Source of the DNA: an uncultured Pseudomonas sp.
GTDB lineage: Bacteria > Pseudomonadota > Gammaproteobacteria > Pseudomonadales > Pseudomonadaceae
Reading direction: 5' to 3'
Length of the DNA: 64,000 nucleotides
NCBI RefSeq assembly: GCF_943846705.1
Contig: NZ_OX044366.1
Coordinates: 2,728,001-2,792,000 of the forward strand
A model generated the notes under the pieces. The model ran no database searches, was not told where the DNA came from, and saw nothing but the letters and a program-made list of their open reading frames with translations. Shown here piece by piece: positions 17,678-25,177 of this stretch. The position numbers and the translations under genes are program-made. Every line of letters starts with the position of its first letter. The first letter of the stretch is position 1.

Positions 17678-17901
17678 CTTTTTTAGTGGTGTTTCTGGCT
17701 ATGGTGCTGGTGGTAGGCATGATGGCTGTCGGCGTGATTATGGGCCGTAAGCCGATCGCCGGCTCTTGCGGGGGGATCGCCAACCTGGGTATCGAGAAGG
17801 AGTGCTCGATCTGTGGGGGTAGCCGCGAGAAGTGCGAAGAAATCAACAGTGACGCGCCAGCCGATACTCAAGCGCTGGCCTACGACGCGACAAAACGCTA
17901 A
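17674..17901 (+). CDS. nqrM: NqrM, Na+-NQR maturation protein
   Basis: A 75-residue protein with one N-terminal helix (about 2-24) followed by a cysteine-rich tail: SCGG, ECSICGG and EKCEE, giving four cysteines. NqrM (the former DUF539) is needed to install the iron of NqrD/E. The ATGA overlap with apbE and the position at the end of the nqr operon support this. Confidence 0.93.
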   Translation: MTFLVVFLAMVLVVGMMAVGVIMGRKPIAGSCGGIANLGIEKECSICGGSREKCEEINSDAPADTQALAYDATKR

Positions 17902-18026
17902 TCGTTCTGCGGCCGGCCAACGCTCGGTTCGCAGCTGATGTATTGATTGTCAGGCTGTGTGCAACACGGTGCTGACCCTGCCGAGAGCGCGGAATAAGTG
18001 CTCCGGTATGATCCAAAGGAGTAAAC

Positions 18027-19421
18027 ATGGCGGTCTACAACTACGACGTAGTGGTGCTGGGTTCTGGCCCTGCGGGTGAGGGCGCGGCAATGAACGCGGC
18101 CAAGGCCGGGCGCAAGGTGGCCGTGGTCGACAGCCGCCGTGAAGTCGGCGGCAACTGCACCCATCTGGGCACTATCCCGTCCAAGGCGCTGCGCCACTCG
18201 GTGCGGCAGATCATGCAGTTCAACACCAACCCGATGTTCCGCCAGATCGGCGAGCCGCGCTGGTTCTCCTTTCCCGATGTGCTGAAAAGTGCCGAGCGGG
18301 TGATCGCCAAGCAGGTGACTTCGCGCACCGGTTATTACGCGCGCAACCGCATCGACTTGTTTTTCGGCACCGGCAGCTTCGCTGATGAGCACACCATCGA
18401 AGTGGTCTGCTCGAACGGCGTGGTAGAGAAGCTGGTAGCCAAGCAGATTGTCATCGCGACCGGCTCGCGGCCTTATCGCCCGTTGGACGTAAACTTTCAT
18501 CATCCGCGGATCTACGACAGCGATACGATTCTCAGCCTGGGACATACGCCACGGCGGATCATCATTTACGGCGCTGGGGTAATCGGCTCCGAGTACGCCT
18601 CGATCTTCAGTGGTCTGGGGGTGGTGGTCGACCTGATCGACAACCGTGACCAGTTGCTGAGCTTCCTCGATGCGGAAATCTCCGATGCGTTGAGCTATCA
18701 CCTGCGCAACAACAACGTACTTATTCGTCACAACGAAGAGTATGAGCACGTTGAAGGGGTGGAGAACGGGGTGATTCTGCACCTCAAGTCTGGCAAGAAG
18801 ATCAAGGCCGATGCCTTTCTCTGGTGCAACGGTCGTACCGGTAACACCGACCAGCTGGGTCTGGAGAATATCGGCATCAAGGTCAACAGCCGTGGCCAAG
18901 TCGAAGTCGACCAGGCGTACCGCACAGAAGTGCCGGGCGTCTTCGCGGCGGGTGATGTCATTGGCTGGCCGAGCCTGGCCAGTGCGGCCGCCGACCAAGG
19001 CCGTTCGGCTGCCGGTAGCATTGTCGATAATGGCAGCTGGCGCTTTGTTGATGACGTGCCGACCGGTATCTACACCATTCCGGAGATCAGCTCGATTGGT
19101 AAAACCGAGCGCGAACTGACCCAGGCCAAGATTCCTTACGAAGTCGGCAAGGCGTTCTTCAAGGGCATGGCGCGGGCGCAGATTTCCCACGAGCCAGTGG
19201 GCATGCTCAAGCTGCTGTTCCACCGCGAGACCCTGGAAGTACTCGGCGTGCATTGCTTCGGCTACCAAGCCTCGGAGATCGTGCATATCGGCCAGGCGAT
19301 CATGAACCAGAAGGGCGAAGCCAACAGCATCAAGTACTTCGTCAACACCACCTTCAATTACCCGACCATGGCGGAAGCCTATCGCGTGGCGGCGTTTGAC
19401 GGTCTCAACCGGCTTTTTTGA
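18027..19421 (+). CDS. sthA: SthA, soluble pyridine nucleotide transhydrogenase
   Basis: A soluble FAD enzyme that interconverts NADPH and NADH. It has 464 residues: an FAD motif near the start (VVLGSGPAGEGAAMNAA), a second Rossmann fold at about 175 (IIIYGAGVIGSEYAS) and a C-terminal dimerisation domain. It belongs to the flavin disulfide reductase family, but the usual redox CxxxxC is CTHLGT, so the second cysteine is a threonine. That substitution is typical of transhydrogenases and separates this from lipoamide dehydrogenase. The ATG follows AAAGGAG. Own transcription unit with a terminator. Confidence 0.97.
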   Translation: MAVYNYDVVVLGSGPAGEGAAMNAAKAGRKVAVVDSRREVGGNCTHLGTIPSKALRHSVRQIMQFNTNPMFRQIGEPRWFSFPDVLKSAERVIAKQVTSRTGYYARNRIDLFFGTGSFADEHTIEVVCSNGVVEKLVAKQIVIATGSRPYRPLDVNFHHPRIYDSDTILSLGHTPRRIIIYGAGVIGSEYASIFSGLGVVVDLIDNRDQLLSFLDAEISDALSYHLRNNNVLIRHNEEYEHVEGVENGVILHLKSGKKIKADAFLWCNGRTGNTDQLGLENIGIKVNSRGQVEVDQAYRTEVPGVFAAGDVIGWPSLASAAADQGRSAAGSIVDNGSWRFVDDVPTGIYTIPEISSIGKTERELTQAKIPYEVGKAFFKGMARAQISHEPVGMLKLLFHRETLEVLGVHCFGYQASEIVHIGQAIMNQKGEANSIKYFVNTTFNYPTMAEAYRVAAFDGLNRLF

Positions 19422-19519
19422 GCGGCTCCGGCCGGTGGCCTGAGCCGGCTGGGGAGGACCCGTTCAGTGACTCCTGCGACTGGCGCTGGCCGAATCGCGA
19501 GAGTTTCTGACAGGCTTAA

Positions 19520-19550
19520 CGAAAAACCGGCCCATTAGGCCGGTTTTTCG
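19520..19550. terminator. Bidirectional terminator between sthA and the phosphodiesterase gene
   Basis: A perfect 13-bp stem (CGAAAAACCGGCC / GGCCGGTTTTTCG) with loop CATTA and T-rich flanks; it lies between convergent genes. Confidence 0.92.
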
Positions 19551-19565
19551 TTTTTGCAGTGGGCG

Positions 19566-20282
19566 CTATTGCAGCGCGGCCACGGCCAAGCCAGGGAAGT
19601 CGGTGATGATGCTGTCCACCCCGAAGTCGGCCAGACGCCGCATCAGGGCAGGTTCGTTGACCGTCCATACGGAGACGTGCAAGCCGGCTTTCTGCGCTTT
19701 TAGCAGGCGTTCCGGGGTGCACAGCGTCCAGTTCAGGGCGAGTAGGTGGCAACCGTAATGCTTGGCGACTTTCAGCGGGTCAAGCCAGGCGTATTCGGCG
19801 ACCAGGCCGCGCTGTAAGTGCGGACTCTGGCGCTGTAAGGCCCTGAGCACCTCGCGTGAACTAGAGGTGACGGTGACTTTGTCAGTCAGCTTGTAGCGTT
19901 CGGCCAGTTCGGCAATCGCCTTGACCATGCGTGCTGAGCGAACCTTTGAGGCGCTTTTAACTTCCAGTTGCCAGTGCTCGAAGCCGCACTGTTGGAACAA
20001 TTCTTCCAGGCGTGGAATCGGGCAGGGCATCACCGCGCCAGGGCCGCCTAGGCGTGCGTCGTAGGTCACCAGCTCGGCGGCGTCATGCTCAACCACTTTG
20101 CCACGGCGGCCGGTGGTGCGCTTGAGCGTAGGGTCATGAATCACCATCAACTCGCCATCGCGCGATAAATGCAAATCCAGCTCGCAGCGGTTCACACCAT
20201 GCTTCAGGCATTGCTGGAAGCTGACCAGAGTGTTTTCTGGCAGCTCGCCTTTGGCACCGCGATGTCCGTAGATGACTGTCAC
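19566..20282 (-). CDS. Glycerophosphodiester phosphodiesterase (UgpQ type, cytoplasmic)
   Basis: A TIM-barrel phosphodiesterase of 238 residues that splits glycerophosphodiesters to glycerol-3-phosphate and an alcohol. Catalytic signatures are GHRGAKGELPENT (His and Arg), CELDLHLSRDGELMVIHD (Glu/Asp metal ligands and the second His) and LEVKSA. There is no signal peptide, so it resembles cytoplasmic UgpQ rather than periplasmic GlpQ. GTG start at 20282 with AAGGAG 5 bases upstream; it overlaps the preceding gene by 4 bp (GTGA). Confidence 0.93.
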   Translation of the reverse strand: MTVIYGHRGAKGELPENTLVSFQQCLKHGVNRCELDLHLSRDGELMVIHDPTLKRTTGRRGKVVEHDAAELVTYDARLGGPGAVMPCPIPRLEELFQQCGFEHWQLEVKSASKVRSARMVKAIAELAERYKLTDKVTVTSSSREVLRALQRQSPHLQRGLVAEYAWLDPLKVAKHYGCHLLALNWTLCTPERLLKAQKAGLHVSVWTVNEPALMRRLADFGVDSIITDFPGLAVAALQ

Positions 20283-20581
20283 TGTTGCTCCTTACTGGGC
20301 CTGGCTGCGCCGGGTTGATGGTGGCGCACGCTGTTAATGACATGGCTGTGTTCGAAATAGACGCTGAATTCACGGTAGTCCCAGCGGGTGATTGGCGGGT
20401 TGCCGACGCTGGGGTGCTCTGTATCGGCCAGACCAAAGCGCTCCAGTACGGCGCGCTGTGATTCGCCGAACTGAGGCAGTGCAACATTCCCATAACCTTG
20501 TTGGCCGACGGGAATGTGCAGGGTCTCGGCGAATACACTGAAAGACATTAGTAGGGCGAGAAGGGCAAGCAGGCGTGGCAT
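20279..20581 (-). CDS. Small secreted protein of unknown function
   Basis: A 100-residue protein with a signal peptide (MPRLLALLALLMSFSVFA, then ETLHIP). The mature part has the pattern ESQRAVLERFGLADTEHP and ITRWDYREFSVYFEHSHVI, which looks like a small beta-rich domain found beside this phosphodiesterase in other pseudomonads. The ATG at 20581 is chosen because AGGAG lies 5 bases upstream. It is the middle gene of a three-gene operon between a PilZ-domain gene and the phosphodiesterase, which it overlaps by 4 bp. I do not recognise a function. Confidence 0.7.
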   Translation of the reverse strand: MPRLLALLALLMSFSVFAETLHIPVGQQGYGNVALPQFGESQRAVLERFGLADTEHPSVGNPPITRWDYREFSVYFEHSHVINSVRHHQPGAARPSKEQQ

Positions 20582-20592
20582 GGTGGCTCCTA

Positions 20593-21174
20593 TCACGGTT
20601 GCAGGGGCTGATCACGGGCCTGGCGGCGCTCCAGGGCCTGGCGTTGCAGGATATGCCGGGCGAGTAACTGGCGCTGGGCGTCGCTGAGGGCTTCGAACTC
20701 GGCGCCGATTTCGAACTGTTGCGACGGCAATGCCTGGCAATGCACCACCTTAGCCCTTAACAGCAGGCCAAGGGCCTGAGGCATCAGCACCATTTTCAGT
20801 GCCAAGTGCGAGTCGACGGCAACGGCTTGGTGATTGTTGAAGCTGACACCGCCCTCAGACAGGCTAACCCGGCGCGGTGAGCCAATGTCACGCAGCAGGC
20901 TTTGCGCCACCGCCTGGCCGAGCAGATCAATGCGCTTATTCATCACCTTGAGGTAATTGGCCAGCGTGCGGTCGCGCTCACTAATATGCCGCAGCAAATG
21001 CTGCGACTCGAAGTCCATCAAATGCAGATCGCTGAGCAGGTTGAACAGCGGTGAATTGTCGTGAAGTTCATCACTGGCCAGGGCTTCTGGGCCTGAGAGC
21101 AGGGTGAATTCCAGTGCGATCGTATCGTCGATACGATAGTATTCGCGGCGATCATCTTCATCTTGAGTCGGCAT
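20593..21174 (-). CDS. PilZ-domain protein, possible c-di-GMP binder
   Basis: A soluble protein of 193 residues. The N-terminus has DDRREYYRIDDTIALEF, typical of PilZ-associated segments, and a predicted helical middle. The C-terminal part has PRRVSLSEGGVSFNN, which looks like the second c-di-GMP motif (RxS-x-GG), then AKVVHC and FEIGAEFEALSDAQRQLLARHI, closing as in PilZ domains. Binding of c-di-GMP is an inference, because the spacing between the two motifs is unusual. The ATG at 21174 is chosen over longer upstream starts. First gene of the operon with the small secreted protein and the phosphodiesterase; divergent from lolC. Confidence 0.75.
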   Translation of the reverse strand: MPTQDEDDRREYYRIDDTIALEFTLLSGPEALASDELHDNSPLFNLLSDLHLMDFESQHLLRHISERDRTLANYLKVMNKRIDLLGQAVAQSLLRDIGSPRRVSLSEGGVSFNNHQAVAVDSHLALKMVLMPQALGLLLRAKVVHCQALPSQQFEIGAEFEALSDAQRQLLARHILQRQALERRQARDQPLQP

Positions 21175-21268
21175 AGCGAACCCATGGCAGCAGTAGTGGT
21201 CAGAGTGTAAGGCTGCTTGCCAAGCCCCGCCACAAGGACGTTTCTTTTCCCCTCGAATCAGCCCCGAC

Positions 21269-22519
21269 ATGTTCAGACCTTTGTTCGTATTTATCGGCAC
21301 GCGCTACACGCGGGCCAAGCGTCGCAATCACTTCGTCTCCTTTATCTCCCTGACCTCGATGATCGGGCTGGCGCTTGGCGTGCTGGTGATGATTCTGGTG
21401 TTGTCGGTGATGAATGGGTTCGACCATGAAATGCGCACCCGCGTGCTCGGTATGGTCCCGCACGCTACCGTCGAAAGTGCCACGCCGATCAGTGATTGGC
21501 GCAGCCTGGCCGAGAAAACCCAAAGCAATCCGCAGGTCTTGGCAGTTGCCCCGTTTAGTCAGATGCAGGGCCTGTTGAGCAACGATGGCAAGGTGCAGAA
21601 AGTCTTGATCAATGCGGTCGACCCGCTTGAGGAAAGCAAGGTCTCGATCATCGACAATTTCTTTCAGCAGGGGCGTCTAGATGCCTTGCAGCCGGGTGAG
21701 TTCGGCATGGTGCTGGGCGATAAAGCCGCGGCTAAGCTCGGCGTCGCTATGGGTGACAAAATCACTTTCGTCGCGCCGGAAGTCACGGTCACCCCGGCCG
21801 GCATGTTCCCCCGGCTCAAGCGCTTTACCGTGGTCGGTATCTTCCATGTCGGCGCGGGCGAGATCGATGGCCATTTGGCCCTGACCCATGTCCAGGATCT
21901 GGCGCGCTTGCAGCGTTGGCAGCCTGATCAGGTGCAGGGCATTCGCCTCAAGTTCGCCGACTTGTTCGCAGCCCCGCGCACTGCCTGGGCGCTGGCGCAA
22001 ACCCTCGGTGAGGGTGATTACTATGCCCGCGACTGGACCCGCACCCACGGCAACCTGTATCAGGCAATTCGCATGGAGAAGGCGATGATTGGCTTGCTGC
22101 TGTTGCTGATTGTGGCGGTCGCCGCCTTCAACATCATTTCTACCTTGGTCATGGTGGTTACCGACAAGAAAGGTGATATCGCCATTTTGCGTACCCTGGG
22201 TGCGACGCCGCGGCAGATCATGGCGATCTTTATGGTTCAAGGTACGGTGATTGGCGTATTCGGCACGGTCATTGGCGCTGTGCTGGGTTGCCTGGCCGCG
22301 CTGAATATCAGCGCTGCGATTGCCGCGTTGGAAGGGCTGCTGGGGATCAAGTTTCTCAATGCCGATGTGTACTTCATCGACTACCTGCCTTCGCAGCTCA
22401 TGCTGGCAGACGTGCTGCTGGTGTGCGGCGCGGCGCTGGTTCTAAGTTTCTTCGCCACCCTTTATCCGGCCTGGCGCGCGGCACGTACCCAGCCCGCGGA
22501 GGCTCTGCGTTATGAGTGA
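21269..22519 (+). CDS. lolC: LolC/LolE-type permease of the lipoprotein exporter
   Basis: A 416-residue inner-membrane permease that, with LolD, extracts outer-membrane lipoproteins and hands them to LolA. Typical start FVFIGTRYTRAKRRNHFVSFISL, first helix at about 25-48, a large periplasmic domain, then three helices from about 272 (GLLLLLIVAVAAFNIISTLVMVV) with the coupling segment IAILRTLGATPRQIMAIF, ending RTQPAEALRYE. First of lolC-lolD-lolE; overlaps lolD by 8 bp. Confidence 0.95.
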   Translation: MFRPLFVFIGTRYTRAKRRNHFVSFISLTSMIGLALGVLVMILVLSVMNGFDHEMRTRVLGMVPHATVESATPISDWRSLAEKTQSNPQVLAVAPFSQMQGLLSNDGKVQKVLINAVDPLEESKVSIIDNFFQQGRLDALQPGEFGMVLGDKAAAKLGVAMGDKITFVAPEVTVTPAGMFPRLKRFTVVGIFHVGAGEIDGHLALTHVQDLARLQRWQPDQVQGIRLKFADLFAAPRTAWALAQTLGEGDYYARDWTRTHGNLYQAIRMEKAMIGLLLLLIVAVAAFNIISTLVMVVTDKKGDIAILRTLGATPRQIMAIFMVQGTVIGVFGTVIGAVLGCLAALNISAAIAALEGLLGIKFLNADVYFIDYLPSQLMLADVLLVCGAALVLSFFATLYPAWRAARTQPAEALRYE

Positions 22520-23210
22520 TCAGGTTATGCAAGATCGTGCAGTGTTGAGTTGTCGCAACCTCGGTAAAAGCTACGACGAGGGCCCGCAATCAGTGGTGGT
22601 GCTGGAGGGTTTGCAGCTGGAGCTGCACCCCGGCGAGCGGGTGGCGATTGTCGGCAGTTCTGGCTCGGGCAAGAGCACCTTGCTGAATATGCTCGGCGGC
22701 CTGGATACGCCGAGCACCGGCAGTGTCTGGCTGGCAGGCGAAGAGTTGTCGGCGCTGAATGAAAAGCAGCGCGGCCTGCTGCGCAACCGCGCCTTGGGCT
22801 TCGTTTATCAGTTCCACCACCTGTTGCCGGAATTCACCGCGTTGGAAAACGTCTGCATGCCCTTGCTGATTGGTCGTACGTCGATCAGCGAAGCCCGTCA
22901 GCGCGCCACCGCGCTGCTGGAGCGGGTGGGTCTCGGTCATCGATTGGCGCACAAGCCGTCGGAGTTGTCCGGCGGTGAGCGGCAGCGGGTGGCGATTGCC
23001 CGCGCGCTGGTCAACCAGCCTGGGCTGGTGCTGCTTGATGAGCCTACTGGCAACCTCGATCACCACACCGCGCAAGGTATTCAGGACCTGATGAAGGAAC
23101 TGAGCACGTCCTCGCAAACGGCCTTCTTGGTGGTGACTCACGACATGGCGCTGGCCCAGCAGATGGACCGTATCTTGCGCCTGGAAGATGGCAAGCTGGT
23201 GGCCGCCTGA
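22512..23210 (+). CDS. lolD: LolD, ATPase of the lipoprotein exporter
   Basis: An ABC ATPase of 232 residues. Walker A is GSSGSGKST, the Q-loop is in FVYQFHHLLPEFTALENV, the signature is LSGGERQR, Walker B is LVLLDEPTGNLD and the switch His is in VVTHD. LLPEFTALENV is the LolD family motif. It lies between the two permease genes with overlaps of 8 bp and 1 bp. Confidence 0.97.
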   Translation: MSDQVMQDRAVLSCRNLGKSYDEGPQSVVVLEGLQLELHPGERVAIVGSSGSGKSTLLNMLGGLDTPSTGSVWLAGEELSALNEKQRGLLRNRALGFVYQFHHLLPEFTALENVCMPLLIGRTSISEARQRATALLERVGLGHRLAHKPSELSGGERQRVAIARALVNQPGLVLLDEPTGNLDHHTAQGIQDLMKELSTSSQTAFLVVTHDMALAQQMDRILRLEDGKLVAA

Positions 23211-24454
23211 TGTTTCGTCCGCTGAGTATCTTTATCGGTATCCGCTATACCGGGGCCAAGCGGCGCAATCATTTTATTTCCTTTATCTCGATGACCTCGA
23301 TGATCGGCCTGGCTCTCGGCGTGCTGGCGATGATTGTGGTGCTGTCGGTGATGAATGGTTTTCAGAAGGAAATGAGCACACGCATCCTCGGCATGGTGCC
23401 GCACGCCAGTATTGCCGGGGTTAAGCCGCTGGATGATTGGCAGGCGGTGGCCGCTGTAGCCCGGCAGAACCCGCAGGTGCAGGCGGCGGTGCCGTTTGCC
23501 GAATTGGAGGGCATGCTCTCGGCCCGCGGGGTGATGCAGCCGGTGCAGTTGCACGGTATTGATCCGGCGCTTGAGCCACAGGTGTCGATCATCGACCAAC
23601 ACATGCAGCAAGGCCGCCTGAGCGACTTGCGTGAAGGCGAGTTTGGTGTGGTGCTCGGTGAGATCACTGCGCGGCGTTTCCAGTTGGGTGTTGGCGACAA
23701 GCTGGCGTTGATTGTGCCGGAACTGAGTAGCGTGCCGGGCGGCATCAGCCCACGCATGCAGCGCCTCAATGTGGTGGGTATTTTCAAGGTTGGCGCCGAG
23801 TTGGACAGCTCGTTGGCGCTGATACATGTTGCTGATGCCGCGCACATCCAGCGCATGCAACCGGGGCAGGTGCAAAGCGTGCGGCTAAAACTGCAGGACC
23901 TTTATCAGGCCCCGCAGGTGGCTGCGCAGATTGTCAGCGGTCTGGGTGCCGGGTACATCGCCAGCGACTGGACCCTGACCCAGGGCAGCCTGTTCAGCGC
24001 GATGAAAATGGAAAAAACCATGATCGGCCTGTTGCTGCTGCTGATCGTCGCGGTGGCCGCTTTTAATATCATCGCCACACTGATTATGGTGGTGGCGGAC
24101 AAAGGTGCAGACATCGCCATCCTGCGCACCCTGGGTGCAACGCCGGGACAAATCATGGGCATCTTTATGGTCCAGGGTACGGTGATTGGCGTGATTGGTA
24201 CGGTGATCGGCGCGGTGCTGGGGGTGCTAGCGGCGCTTAATGTCAGCCAGCTGGTGGGCTGGATCGAGCGCTTGAGCGGGCAGCAGGTGATGAGTTCGGA
24301 TGTCTACTTCATCAGCAATCTGCCATCTGAACTGTTGCTGTCGGATGTTCTGCTGATTTGCGGGGCGGCGTTCACCCTGAGCTTTCTGGCCACCGTCTAT
24401 CCATCCTGGCGGGCTGCGCAGATTCAGCCAGCCGATGCACTGCGTTACGAATAA
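23210..24454 (+). CDS. lolE: LolE, second permease of the lipoprotein exporter
   Basis: A 414-residue permease clearly paralogous to LolC (FIGIRYTGAKRRNHFISFISM, LLLLLIVAVAAFNIIATLIMVV, IAILRTLGATPGQIMGIF). It forms the heterodimeric membrane part of LolCDE. It starts on the lolD stop (TGATG). The two permease genes keep close similarity in the first helix and the C-terminal helices and differ in the periplasmic domain, as expected. Confidence 0.95.
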   Translation: MFRPLSIFIGIRYTGAKRRNHFISFISMTSMIGLALGVLAMIVVLSVMNGFQKEMSTRILGMVPHASIAGVKPLDDWQAVAAVARQNPQVQAAVPFAELEGMLSARGVMQPVQLHGIDPALEPQVSIIDQHMQQGRLSDLREGEFGVVLGEITARRFQLGVGDKLALIVPELSSVPGGISPRMQRLNVVGIFKVGAELDSSLALIHVADAAHIQRMQPGQVQSVRLKLQDLYQAPQVAAQIVSGLGAGYIASDWTLTQGSLFSAMKMEKTMIGLLLLLIVAVAAFNIIATLIMVVADKGADIAILRTLGATPGQIMGIFMVQGTVIGVIGTVIGAVLGVLAALNVSQLVGWIERLSGQQVMSSDVYFISNLPSELLLSDVLLICGAAFTLSFLATVYPSWRAAQIQPADALRYE

Positions 24455-24467
24455 GCTACGCTGGCAG

Positions 24468-24510
24468 AAACAAAAAAGCCGTTACTGAGTCAGTAACGGC
24501 TTTTTTGTTT
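24468..24510. terminator. Bidirectional terminator between lolE and the DUF2062 gene
   Basis: A 21-bp perfect inverted repeat (24468-24488 and 24490-24510) centred on 24489, with A-rich and T-rich ends, between convergent genes. Confidence 0.93.
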
Positions 24511-25043
24511 CAGTGTTGCGCGTTGTGCTGCTGACGTTTTTCCTGACGTTTGCGCCAGTTATGTTGCACCCACCAGCGCCAGTAAGCGTTGGTGCCGAAA
24601 TAGCCGATCAGGCCGAGTATCAGGCCAATTGCCAGGGAGCCGAGATAAAGTGGCTGCCAGTGGGTTTGCAGGACATGGCCGACCCAACCAATGGTGATGT
24701 GATCAGGCATTTGCAGGGTCGGCGTATTCATCAGCCAGGCGCCGAACTTATAGCTGCAGTAGAACACCGGCGGCATGGTGATCGGGTTGGTCAGCCAGAC
24801 CAGGCCAATCGAAATCGGCAGGTTGCCCCGGGCAGGAATAGCCACGGCCGCTGCGGCCAGCATCTGCATGGGCATGGGGATCATCGCCCAGAACAGGCCG
24901 ATGGCCATGGCGCGTGAAACAGAATGGCGGTTCAGGTGCCAGAGGTTCGGGTCATGAATGAGGCTCCCCAGAAAGCGCAGCGACTTATTGTCCCTGATGC
25001 GGTCTGGGTGGGGCATGTAGCGCTTGAATAAACGACGCGGCAT
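24510..25043 (-). CDS. DUF2062 membrane protein
   Basis: A 177-residue inner-membrane protein. It begins MPRRLFKRYMPHPDRI, the usual start of this family, then a conserved NRHSVSRAMAIGLFWAMIPMPMQMLAA segment and two or three membrane helices (about 55-105, 130-160), with a basic C-terminal tail. Function is unknown. The ATG at 25043 is preferred over a longer reading. Convergent with lolE and divergent from comEC. Confidence 0.82.
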   Translation of the reverse strand: MPRRLFKRYMPHPDRIRDNKSLRFLGSLIHDPNLWHLNRHSVSRAMAIGLFWAMIPMPMQMLAAAAVAIPARGNLPISIGLVWLTNPITMPPVFYCSYKFGAWLMNTPTLQMPDHITIGWVGHVLQTHWQPLYLGSLAIGLILGLIGYFGTNAYWRWWVQHNWRKRQEKRQQHNAQH

Positions 25044-25177
25044 GAAGGCTCTCTGGCAGGTAAAAGCGCCGACATTATGCACCCATTGATCAGCGCCTGC
25101 TTTCACACTTTGTGACAGCAAATATGCAAAAGCTGATCAGCAGGTTAATTGCTCTACCCGACTCATGGAGCGAGTCT

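Noticed and set aside
17898..19286. Open frame of 462 codons on the minus strand over sthA
   Set aside because: Antisense to a conserved gene with intact motifs; no features of its own.
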